Assembly: GCA_045593405.1 (NCBI GenBank)
Contig: JAZNWN010000026.1
Location: 1 to 14,568 of the forward strand
Reading direction: 5' to 3'
DNA length: 14,568 bases
DNA from: UMGS1933 sp045593405
GTDB lineage: Bacteria; Bacillota; Clostridia; TANB77; CAG-508
The position numbers and the translations under genes were made by a program. Positions 7,061 through 14,096 of this stretch are shown one piece after another. The notes below the pieces were generated by a model. The model had not been told where the DNA came from, did no database searches, and was given only the letters and a program-made list of their open reading frames with translations. Numbering within the stretch: the stretch's first letter is position 1; every line of letters begins with the position of its first letter.

Positions 7061-7143
7061 CATTATTTAAAATAAAGCCAGATATTAAATATCAGTATGT
7101 TGACTTTATTACATATTTTACTATGCTAACTACTCCCTCATTT
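7055..7143 (-). ncRNA. yybP-ykoY manganese riboswitch
   Basis: On the minus strand the conserved blocks of the yybP-ykoY family appear in order: GGGAGTAG (7137-7130), GTCAAC followed by ATACTGA (from 7104), CTGGC (7081-7077) and TGAGAC (7062-7057). Small helices lie between them, such as GATAT/ATATC before CTGGC and TTATT/AATAA after it. The family binds Mn2+ where the two conserved loops dock. Here bound Mn2+ should hold GAGAC in the aptamer, prevent the downstream terminator and turn mntP on. Recognition is by eye from the motifs; the closing P1 helix is not clear. Confidence 0.85.
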
Positions 7144-7149
7144 TTTACT

Positions 7150-7178
7150 ATTATACAATATTGGTATCTTTTCTACAA
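7150..7178 (-). promoter_or_regulatory. Sigma-A promoter of riboswitch-mntP
   Basis: TTGTAG (7178-7173), 17 bases, TATAAT (7155-7150) on the minus strand; transcription would start near 7143, just before the aptamer. It has no RTTCAT boxes. Confidence 0.75.
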
Positions 7179-7205
7179 GTTTATAAACAATTTTTTTCTT
7201 CGTTT

Positions 7206-7610
7206 TTAACATTTTATATCAAAATCTTTTCTACATCGTGGACATGTACATTTATGTTTCCCTTTTTTCTTTGGCAATCTAAGTTCAGCATTGCAATTAG
7301 GACATTTTCTATATATATGTGTGCTTCTGTCATCCCATTTTTTCTTTGATAGTTTGATTTTGTTTATTACTTTATTTTTTATTTCAATATACTTTCTATT
7401 TTCATTTTGTCTTTTTTCATAGTTTTTTGAAAAAGTTCTGTATATCATAAAAAAGCACACAAACACTCCAAACAAATATAAAAATGAACTTTTTATAAAT
7501 GAATTTAAAATCCATATAACTATAAATAATACAAATAAAAATTTATAAAAATCATCTATGCCATATCTTCCTTGAAAAAAATTATACATAGCATTTTTAA
7601 ATCTATTCAT
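7206..7610 (-). CDS. Two-TM protein with C-terminal zinc ribbon
   Basis: A 134-residue protein with two hydrophobic segments (about 22-39 and 42-58), a basic, probably helical linker (59-98) and a C-terminal zinc ribbon: CPNC at 103-106 and CPRC at 123-126, plus Cys121 and Cys134. The segment RKCPNCNAELRLPKKKGKHK is typical of ribbon proteins found beside J-domain and Hsp70 genes in Clostridia; the function is not known to me. The ribbon would face the cytoplasm if both ends are inside. It is the last gene of the dnaK operon, 12 bases after the J-protein stop, whose TAG begins this gene's TAGGAGG ribosome binding site. It could anchor the chaperone set to the membrane, which is inference. I see no clear terminator after it. 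Confidence 0.82.
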   Translation of the reverse strand: MNRFKNAMYNFFQGRYGIDDFYKFLFVLFIVIWILNSFIKSSFLYLFGVFVCFFMIYRTFSKNYEKRQNENRKYIEIKNKVINKIKLSKKKWDDRSTHIYRKCPNCNAELRLPKKKGKHKCTCPRCRKDFDIKC

Positions 7611-7622
7611 GTTACTTTCCTC

Positions 7623-8258
7623 CTAGCAAAAAAACATTCTTCTTCCACAACAGCAATTACATAGTGTATTTAACATACACCACCACCAGCATACATTATG
7701 AATATCAAATGGCTTTCCATATTCATTACTTGTTTGACTATAACTATTTCCTCCTGATTGTATTTCATTTAATAATTTTTGATATGATAAATTATCTGGT
7801 TCTCTTTGTACTGCAATTTTTATATGTTCTAAAGCTGTAATTTTATTTCCAGTCTTGTAATTTGCAATACTGCTTAAATAATACCATTCGGCTGATTTAT
7901 CACTTATTTGAGATAGTACATGTAATGCCTGTTGATATGCTCCCATTCTTATAAAATGATTTGCAACTGAATATAAGCTATCACTACTATAATAGTAATT
8001 ATTTTGTTGGTTAGAATTATTATATCCATTACCATAAGAACTTGTATTTTGAGAATAATAAGAATTATTGGTATCTGCTGTTCCATTTTTTATTCTATCA
8101 TATGCTTCATTTATTTCGCTCATTTTCTTTGCTGCTTCTTTATCACCTGGATGTAAGTCAGGATGATATTTTTTTACTAATGTTCTATATGCTTTAGTTA
8201 TTTCTTCATCACTTGCTCCATTTGATACTCCTAATACCTTGTACGGATCTTGTACCAT
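7623..8258 (-). CDS. J-domain (DnaJ-like) co-chaperone with Cys-rich tail
   Basis: This 211-residue protein begins with a J domain (residues 3-60) with the essential HPD at 32-34, so it should stimulate the ATPase of an Hsp70, most simply the DnaK of its own operon. A low-complexity Asn/Tyr/Ser/Gln linker follows (about 62-95), then a helical, TPR-like segment (96-165) with repeated Ala/Leu/Tyr patterning, and a final 22-residue tail with seven Cys (190-211). It lacks the Gly/Phe region and CXXCXGXG zinc domain of true DnaJ, so it is a specialised J protein. The start is the ATG at 8258, which shares one base with the DUF5685 stop (TGATG) behind an AGGAGG site; a TTG just before it is less likely. 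Confidence 0.9.
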   Translation of the reverse strand: MVQDPYKVLGVSNGASDEEITKAYRTLVKKYHPDLHPGDKEAAKKMSEINEAYDRIKNGTADTNNSYYSQNTSSYGNGYNNSNQQNNYYYSSDSLYSVANHFIRMGAYQQALHVLSQISDKSAEWYYLSSIANYKTGNKITALEHIKIAVQREPDNLSYQKLLNEIQSGGNSYSQTSNEYGKPFDIHNVCWWWCMLNTLCNCCCGRRMFFC

Positions 8259-9070
8259 CAATTCTTCTCCTCCTTTTTCTTATATATTTCGTATTTGCTC
8301 CAAATTCCTGAATATAATATATTTTCTAGTATTTTATTTGAAATATTTAATTGTTTGTACGAATCTATTACATCTGCCATCAATAAATTTAACATATCAT
8401 CAAATTTTTCTTTTGAACTTAGTATTAGAGGATTATACCTTTTATGTTTTATATCACCTTTTAAATCTATACAGGCATCTAATATATATATGAATTTACC
8501 TAATGAACTTCCTAGATTTTTTAGTTTCTCTGAATTTTCATCTTCAAATGGTGCAAATATTTCTCCAAAAAAATCACCGCAACATTTAGCTGCCAAATCT
8601 GGTTTTAAAATATTTTTCTTTTCTATTTCACTTAGTTCTTGAATTTTCTGTTTTACTATTTCTGCTTTTTGTGGGTATTCTCTCGTAATTTTATTTACTT
8701 CATTTTTTAGTATTTTAGCATAAGATCCTGCAATAATATTTTTATCATCATTCCAGTCATCTATCAAATTATGATAAGATAATAAAACATTCATATGTGC
8801 AACATAATCAATCAATTCATTTTGTAAATATTTATGTTTTTTTACAGGATGTAATAAACATCTTGTTTCTAACTCTTCTGTTACATATTTATCTTTATAA
8901 ACTTCATTTAATAAAATAGTTAGAAAAGTCATATCATAATTTAATGTTATCTTTGAGCGTAGTTTATGCTGTTTTTCTAATGAATTACATAAACCACAAT
9001 ATGCAGCACTATATTTCTTTTTATCTTCTTCATCAAGTAATTTTGAATTTACTATTATATATCCAAACAT
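8258..9070 (-). CDS. DUF5685 family protein
   Basis: A 270-residue, mostly helical, soluble protein matching the DUF5685 family by its N-terminal MFGYI, the YCGLCNSL motif (24-31) and the LNYDMTFL motif (43-50). Conserved-looking Cys/His groups are Cys25 and Cys28, Cys71 with His74, and Cys163-Cys164. Two Asp-rich motifs about 95 residues apart, DDWNDD (104-109) and DACIDLKGD (198-206), resemble the paired metal-binding motifs of class I isoprenoid synthases; that link is my inference. The function of the family is not established. It sits between dnaK (15-base gap) and the J-protein gene (one-base overlap) in one operon, which suggests a chaperone partner or client. Confidence 0.85.
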   Translation of the reverse strand: MFGYIIVNSKLLDEEDKKKYSAAYCGLCNSLEKQHKLRSKITLNYDMTFLTILLNEVYKDKYVTEELETRCLLHPVKKHKYLQNELIDYVAHMNVLLSYHNLIDDWNDDKNIIAGSYAKILKNEVNKITREYPQKAEIVKQKIQELSEIEKKNILKPDLAAKCCGDFFGEIFAPFEDENSEKLKNLGSSLGKFIYILDACIDLKGDIKHKRYNPLILSSKEKFDDMLNLLMADVIDSYKQLNISNKILENILYSGIWSKYEIYKKKEEKN

Positions 9071-9085
9071 TACTATTCCTCCATA

Positions 9086-10885
9086 TTATTCTTCATCTTT
9101 ATACTCTGCATCATATACCTCTGGTCCACTATTGTTATTAGTATTATCAGAACTATTATTATGATTATTGTCAGTCTTGATATTATTTTCTAACATAGAA
9201 ATAATTGGATCTATTTCTTCACAAGCATTTAATATTTCTACACTATCTTTTCCTTTTTTAGCTTTTTTCAATTTTGAAATTGCTTCTTCTAATTTTTCTT
9301 TATCTTCCTTATTTAATTTTCTTGAAATTTGATTTGCTCTAAAGATAAGTGAATCTGCTGTATTTTTTGCACTTGTTTCAGCCTTTTTTCTTCTATCTTC
9401 TTCTTCATATCTTTTGGCATCTTGAATTGCTTTGTTTATCTCTTCTTGGCTCAAATTTGATGATGCTGTAATTGTAATATCTTGTGCTTTTCCAGTTCCT
9501 AAATCTTTTGCTGAAACATTTAATATTCCATTTGCATCTATTTCAAAAGTAACTTCTATTTGTGGTACACCTCTTAATGCTCTTTTAATTCCATTTAATT
9601 TAAAATTACCTATTAATTTATTTCCTCTTGTTAATTCTCTTTCTCCTTGAAATACTTTTATTTCTACTGATGTTTGAAAATTACCTGCTGTAGTATAAAT
9701 TTCGCTTTTCTTTATAGGTAGTTTTGAATTTCTATTTATTATTTTAGAAAACACACCACCAATTGTTTCAATTCCTAAAGAAAGTGGTGTTACATCCACT
9801 AATATCAAACCTTGTACTTGTCCTGATAATACTCCAGCTTGCAAACAAGCTCCCATTGCTACACATTCATCTGGATTAATACCTTTAAATGGCTCTTTTC
9901 CAATTTCTCTTTTTATTAATTCCTGAACTGCTGGTATTCTTGTAGAACCGCCTACTAACAATACTTTAGATATATCTGAATTAGTTACTCTAGCATCCTG
10001 CATTGCTTGTTTTACAGGTCCTAGTGTTGCTTCAACTAGATGTTTTGTTAATTCATTAAATTTTTCTCTTGTCAATGTAATATCTAAATGTGAAGGTCCG
10101 TTTTTTCCTGTTGCTAAAAATGGAATATTTATATTAGTTGAATTCATAGAACTTAATTCTTTCTTGGCTTTTTCAGCTGCTTCTCTTATTCTTGACATTG
10201 CAGCTAAATCTTTTCTCACATCACATTTACTACTTTTCTTAAATTCACTCACTAAATATTCTGTAATAACATTATCAAAATCATCTCCACCAAGTCTATT
10301 ATTACCTGCTGTTGCTAAAACTTCTATTATTCCACTAGAAATGCTTAATATTGATACATCAAATGTTCCTCCACCTAAGTCATACACTAAAACTTTTTGA
10401 TCTTGTTCTTTATTTATTCCATAAGCAAGTGCAGCTGCTGTTGGCTCATTTATTATTCTTTGAACATTTAATCCTGCTATCTTTCCTGCATCTTTTGTTG
10501 CTTGCCTTTGACTATCTGAAAAATATGCTGGTACTGTAATTACTGCTTCTGTAACTGGTTCTCCTAAATATTCTTCTGCGTTCATCTTTAATTTCTGTAG
10601 AATCATTGCTGAAATCTCTTGTGGAGTATATTTTTTTCCATCTATTTCTTTTCTATAGTCGCTTCCCATTTCTCTTTTTATTGAAATTATTGTTCTTTCT
10701 GGATTTGTTACTAATTGTCTTTTGGCTGGTCCTCCTATTAATCTTTCTCCTTCTTTTGTAAATGCTACTACAGATGGTGTAGTTCTTTCCCCATTTTCAT
10801 TTGGAATAATAACACATTCATTTCCTTCCATAACAGAAACACATGAATTTGTTGTTCCTAAATCTATACCTATTAATTTTGACAC
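9086..10885 (-). CDS. dnaK: Hsp70 chaperone DnaK
   Basis: An ATP-driven protein-folding chaperone of 599 residues. The ATPase domain shows GIDLGTTNS (6-14), the VYDLGGGTFDVSI phosphate-binding block (168-179) and VGGSTRIP (311-318); the interdomain linker VDVTPLSLGIET is at 363-374; the beta substrate-binding domain, helical lid and acidic EVYDAEYKDEE tail follow. It has the shorter Gram-positive type of ATPase domain. In place of the usual PPAPRGVPQ the substrate domain reads KRALRGVPQ (434-442). The start is GTG, six bases after AAGGAGGT. Its neighbours are a DUF5685 protein, a J protein and a zinc-ribbon protein, not grpE, dnaJ or hrcA, and no CIRCE element is visible, so it may be a second, specialised DnaK. 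It could still be the only one. Confidence 0.93.
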   Translation of the reverse strand: MSKLIGIDLGTTNSCVSVMEGNECVIIPNENGERTTPSVVAFTKEGERLIGGPAKRQLVTNPERTIISIKREMGSDYRKEIDGKKYTPQEISAMILQKLKMNAEEYLGEPVTEAVITVPAYFSDSQRQATKDAGKIAGLNVQRIINEPTAAALAYGINKEQDQKVLVYDLGGGTFDVSILSISSGIIEVLATAGNNRLGGDDFDNVITEYLVSEFKKSSKCDVRKDLAAMSRIREAAEKAKKELSSMNSTNINIPFLATGKNGPSHLDITLTREKFNELTKHLVEATLGPVKQAMQDARVTNSDISKVLLVGGSTRIPAVQELIKREIGKEPFKGINPDECVAMGACLQAGVLSGQVQGLILVDVTPLSLGIETIGGVFSKIINRNSKLPIKKSEIYTTAGNFQTSVEIKVFQGERELTRGNKLIGNFKLNGIKRALRGVPQIEVTFEIDANGILNVSAKDLGTGKAQDITITASSNLSQEEINKAIQDAKRYEEEDRRKKAETSAKNTADSLIFRANQISRKLNKEDKEKLEEAISKLKKAKKGKDSVEILNACEEIDPIISMLENNIKTDNNHNNSSDNTNNNSGPEVYDAEYKDEE

Positions 10886-10916
10886 AAAAATACCTCCTTC
10901 AGCTTTTTATTCAAAT

Positions 10917-10949
10917 ATATTATCATACAAAAATGAATTGTTCGTGAAC
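10917..10949 (-). promoter_or_regulatory. RTTCAT direct-repeat promoter of the dnaK operon
   Basis: Minus strand: GTTCAC, five bases, ATTCAT, ten bases, TAATAT, within a TATGATAATAT stretch that allows an alternative -10. The first hexamer lies in the dyad GTTCGTGAAC (10940-10949), a possible extra operator. There is no CIRCE inverted repeat. Confidence 0.55.
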
Positions 10950-10965
10950 TTATTATTACACTTTT

Positions 10966-11012
10966 GCAAAACAAGAGAGTTTCCTTAACATTCAGTAGGA
11001 CTCTCTCTTGTT
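10966..11012 (-). terminator. Intrinsic terminator after htpG
   Basis: A 10-bp stem AACAAGAGAG/CTCTCTTGTT (10970-10979 with 11003-11012), a 23-base loop and a short TTTT tract on the minus strand. It begins seven bases after the htpG stop and separates htpG from the dnaK promoter. Confidence 0.72.
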
Positions 11013-11019
11013 ATTTTCA

Positions 11020-12903
11020 TTATTTTACCATTATCTCACATACTAAATTGCTTATTTCTGTTGGATTTTCTATATTTAGTCCTTCTATTAGTCTTGCTTG
11101 TGCATATAGAACTTTTGTATATTTTTCTAATTTTTCTTTATCTTCTTTGTAAAGTTCTTTTAACTTTTTAGCAATATCATGTTTTTCATTAATTTCTAGT
11201 ACAGTTTGTGCTTTTATTCCTTGATTATTTGGCATTGAATTTAATGTTTTTTCCATCTCTACTGATATTGCTCCTTCAGAAGTTAAACAAACAGGATGAT
11301 TTTTTAATCTATGTGTAAATCTAATATTTTGTACTTCATCTTTTATAGCTTCTTTCATTGCTTCAAACATTTCTTTATTTTCTTCATTTGCTCTTTTTAA
11401 TTCTTCTTTTTCTTCTTCACTATCTAAATCTAAATTATCACTACATGCATTTTGGAATGATTTTTCTTCATAATTCATTAATACTTGTAATACAAATTCA
11501 TCTACATTATCTGTTAAATATAAAATCTCATAGCCTTTATCTTTAAGTAATTCTACTTGTGGTAGCATATCTATTTTATCTACTGTTTCTCCAGAAGCAT
11601 AATATATTACCTTTTGATCTTCTTTCATTCTTTCTACATATTCTTTTAATGTAACATATTTTTCTTCTGTTGATGAATAAAATAGTAATAAATCTTTTAG
11701 CTTATCTTTATTCATACCATAATCATTATAAGTTCCATATTTTAGTTGTAATCCAAAGTTCAAGAAGAATTGCTCATATTTATCTCTATCATTTTTTAGC
11801 ATATTTTCTAATTCTGATTTTATTTTATTTTCTAAATTTTTAGCAATTACTCTTAATTGTCTATCATGTTGTAACATCTCTCTTGATATATTTAAAGATA
11901 AATCCTCACTATCAACTAATCCTTTTACAAATCCAAAATAGTCAGGTAATAAATCCTCACATTTTTCCATTATAAGCACACCATTTGCATATAATTGTAA
12001 TCCTTTTTGATAATCTTTTGTATAATAATCATATGGCAAATGTGATGGTATATATAATAAAGCATTATAATTGTATTGTCCTTCAACAGTTGTATGAATT
12101 ACTTTTAGTGGTTTTTCATAATCATGGAATTTTTCTATATAGAAACTTTCGTATTCTTCATCTTTAATTTTTTTCTTATTCTTTTTCCAAATAGGTGTCA
12201 TAGAATTTATAGTTTCTATTTCTTTTACTGTTTCATATTCATTCTCTGTTCCTTCTTTTTTATGACTATGTTCTACTTCCATTTGAATTGGATAATGAAT
12301 ATAATCTGAATATCTCCTTATAATTGATTGTATAGTATATTCTTCTAAGAATTGACTATATTTTTCTTCTTCTGAATCTTCTTTTATATGAAGTGTTATT
12401 TTTGTTCCTATATCTTCTTTTTGACATTCTTCTATTTTGTAGCCATCTACTCCTTTTGAACTCCAGCAATACGCCTTGTCTGAATCAGGAGATTTACTTT
12501 CTACTTTTACTAAATCGCTTACCATAAATGCAGAATAAAAACCTACTCCAAATTGACCTATAATATCAATATCTTTTTTCTTTTCATTTTCTTCTTTAAA
12601 ACTTAGTGATCCACTCTTTGCAATTGTACCTAAATTTTTATCTAATTCTTCTTCTGTCATTCCACATCCATTATCCGTTATGGTTAATGTTCTACTTTCT
12701 TTATCTATATCAATTCTAATCTTTAAATCTTCTCTATTTAATTTCAATTTTTTATCTGTTAATGAACGATAATATAACTTATCTATCGCATCACTTGCAT
12801 TTGATATTAACTCCCTTAAAAATATTTCTTTGTTTGTATAAATTGAATTAATCATCAAGTCTAATAATCTTTTAGATTCTGCTTTAAATTGTTTGTTACT
12901 CAT
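11020..12903 (-). CDS. htpG: Hsp90 chaperone HtpG
   Basis: An ATP-dependent Hsp90 dimer acting on late-stage or stress-damaged proteins in the cytoplasm. The N-terminal GHKL ATPase domain has FLRELISNASDAIDKL with Glu31, Asn35 and Asp38, TDNGCGMTEEEL with the nucleotide-binding Asp77 and Gly79, GTIAKSG near 92-98 and GQFGVGFYS at 116-124. The middle domain contains the SLNISREMLQ stretch with its catalytic-loop Arg. The length of 627 residues is normal for bacteria, and all three domains are complete. It starts 25 bases after the MarR gene ends, so the pair forms one transcript. The regulation appears to come from that MarR protein and its operator rather than from a heat-shock element. Confidence 0.96.
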   Translation of the reverse strand: MSNKQFKAESKRLLDLMINSIYTNKEIFLRELISNASDAIDKLYYRSLTDKKLKLNREDLKIRIDIDKESRTLTITDNGCGMTEEELDKNLGTIAKSGSLSFKEENEKKKDIDIIGQFGVGFYSAFMVSDLVKVESKSPDSDKAYCWSSKGVDGYKIEECQKEDIGTKITLHIKEDSEEEKYSQFLEEYTIQSIIRRYSDYIHYPIQMEVEHSHKKEGTENEYETVKEIETINSMTPIWKKNKKKIKDEEYESFYIEKFHDYEKPLKVIHTTVEGQYNYNALLYIPSHLPYDYYTKDYQKGLQLYANGVLIMEKCEDLLPDYFGFVKGLVDSEDLSLNISREMLQHDRQLRVIAKNLENKIKSELENMLKNDRDKYEQFFLNFGLQLKYGTYNDYGMNKDKLKDLLLFYSSTEEKYVTLKEYVERMKEDQKVIYYASGETVDKIDMLPQVELLKDKGYEILYLTDNVDEFVLQVLMNYEEKSFQNACSDNLDLDSEEEKEELKRANEENKEMFEAMKEAIKDEVQNIRFTHRLKNHPVCLTSEGAISVEMEKTLNSMPNNQGIKAQTVLEINEKHDIAKKLKELYKEDKEKLEKYTKVLYAQARLIEGLNIENPTEISNLVCEIMVK

Positions 12904-12928
12904 TTTTATTCCTTCTTTCTTAATTTAA

Positions 12929-13351
12929 TTATTGTGTAATGCTTTTTGCATTTTCTAAAATCTTTTCAAATGTATTTTTAAATATTTTTTTCTCATTTTC
13001 ATCAATATTTTGAAATAAAATATCTTTTAGTTGAACTTCCTCATTTCCTAATAATTTAATAATTTGATCAGATTTATTTGTCAATTTTAAATGAAATTTT
13101 TTCTTATCTTTATTATCTTGCACCTTTTCAATATAGTTTTTATTACTTAATGATTCTACTGAAAATGAAACATGTGATTTTGAAATCATTAATTTTTCTA
13201 CAATGTCTGAAGCAATATCTAATTTTTCGTTTTGGTATAAAAATAATAAAACTCTTATTTCATTTACTGTTAAGTCTGTTTCTTTTGATATTTTCAAAAA
13301 AGAATTGTCTATTATCTTTTTTAATATTTGTGTATTTTCTAAAAAATTCAT
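12929..13351 (-). CDS. MarR-family transcriptional regulator
   Basis: A 140-residue DNA-binding protein with the MarR layout: N- and C-terminal helices that should form the dimer interface (about 1-20 and 100-140) around a winged helix-turn-helix. The recognition helix is near 57-69 (SKSHVSFSVESLS) and the wing near 73-92 (YIEKVQDNKDKKKFHLKLTN). It is preceded by AAGGAGGG and an ATG, and has a canonical promoter. A dyad GTTC-N6-GAAC at the predicted transcription start suggests autorepression. Because htpG follows in the same operon, the regulator probably controls Hsp90 level as well; its inducing ligand is unknown. Confidence 0.9.
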   Translation of the reverse strand: MNFLENTQILKKIIDNSFLKISKETDLTVNEIRVLLFLYQNEKLDIASDIVEKLMISKSHVSFSVESLSNKNYIEKVQDNKDKKKFHLKLTNKSDQIIKLLGNEEVQLKDILFQNIDENEKKIFKNTFEKILENAKSITQ

Positions 13352-13365
13352 ATTCCCTCCTTTTT

Positions 13366-13379
13366 GTTCGTTTTTGAAC
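13366..13379. promoter_or_regulatory. Probable MarR operator
   Basis: The dyad GTTC (13366-13369), six bases, GAAC (13376-13379) lies directly at and after the predicted start site of marR-htpG, between the -10 and the ribosome binding site. A dimer bound here would block transcription. Binding by this MarR protein is inferred from position. Confidence 0.55.
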
Positions 13380-13386
13380 TAATAGT

Positions 13387-13415
13387 ATTTTATATCTTAT
13401 TTTTAGCAATGTCAA
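13387..13415 (-). promoter_or_regulatory. Sigma-A promoter of marR-htpG
   Basis: Minus strand: a perfect TTGACA (13415-13410), 17 bases, TAAAAT (13392-13387). Start expected near 13380. It has no RTTCAT boxes. Confidence 0.82.
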
Positions 13416-13468
13416 TAGTAGACTGCTAATTTTTACAAATTTTTCACATTTCTCTAAATTAGAGTTAT

Positions 13469-13510
13469 AAAAAAGAGATTAAAACTACCATCACTATAGT
13501 AATTTTAATC
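13469..13510 (-). terminator. Intrinsic terminator after the DUF308 gene
   Basis: A 13-bp stem (13477-13489 with 13498-13510, including G-T pairs) with an eight-base loop, then a T-rich tract on the minus strand. The plus strand also has five T after it, so it may work in both directions. Confidence 0.82.
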
Positions 13511-13543
13511 TTTTTCCATTTTAACTCATTAAATAAGAGTTGT

Positions 13544-14089
13544 TTATAATATTTCTTTTATGTTCTTCATAAAAATTATATTTTCTATTATATCAATAAC
13601 TGAATAAATTATCATTATAGTTCCTATTGTAACTACAATAGCTCCTGAATTTACAATTACATATACTCCGCACAAAAACATTACAATTGCTAGAATTAAA
13701 CCATACATCCATACTCTACTTCCAAGTCTTTTTATTTGAATTGCTGAATTAATTCTCACAAAAGATGTATATATAATCCATACGCCAATTATAATTCTAA
13801 AAATAGTACCAATTATATTCATATATACCATGGCAATAATTCCTATAACAATTGCCATTAACCCATACACTAAATCATAATTAAAGAAATCATTTTTTCC
13901 TTTTGAATTAAAATAAGCTATTATTTTAGTTAGCCCAATCACAATAAATATAGTTCCTAATATCCAAGTAATCATTTTTACTGTTCCTTCTGGTCTGCAA
14001 ACTAATATTATTCCTAATATTGCAAATATAATAGATTCTAATATTGAAACCCAACCTGTCTTTTTTAACATCATTTTCATATATTCCAT
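13544..14089 (-). CDS. HdeD/DUF308-like membrane protein
   Basis: A 181-residue, very hydrophobic protein with about six membrane segments arranged as hairpins, each with the Gly/Ile-rich pattern typical of the HdeD/DUF308 family (for example FAILGIILVCRPEG near 22-35, YGLMAIVIGIIAM near 95-107 and GAIVVTIGTIMIIYSVIDI near 149-167). HdeD is linked to acid resistance in E. coli, but the role of Firmicutes members is unknown and should not be carried over. The ATG at 14089 has a GGAG site inside the end of the upstream gene; an alternative in-frame ATG three codons later is possible. It is co-transcribed with the AI-2E-family permease, seven bases apart, and ends before a strong terminator. Confidence 0.85.
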   Translation of the reverse strand: MEYMKMMLKKTGWVSILESIIFAILGIILVCRPEGTVKMITWILGTIFIVIGLTKIIAYFNSKGKNDFFNYDLVYGLMAIVIGIIAMVYMNIIGTIFRIIIGVWIIYTSFVRINSAIQIKRLGSRVWMYGLILAIVMFLCGVYVIVNSGAIVVTIGTIMIIYSVIDIIENIIFMKNIKEIL

Positions 14090-14096
14090 AGTACAT

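Noticed and set aside
6995..7063. 23-codon N-terminal extension of MntP
   Set aside because: It lies over the riboswitch terminator and lacks a ribosome binding site; the family starts at MGALEVV.
10940..10949. GTTCGTGAAC dyad at dnaK as a second site for the neighbouring MarR protein
   Set aside because: The half-sites are two bases apart, against six at the marR promoter, so the same dimer is unlikely to fit; the dyad may arise by chance from the RTTCAT box.
10886..10965. CIRCE/HrcA heat-shock operator before dnaK
   Set aside because: No TTAGCACTC or its inverted partner is present.
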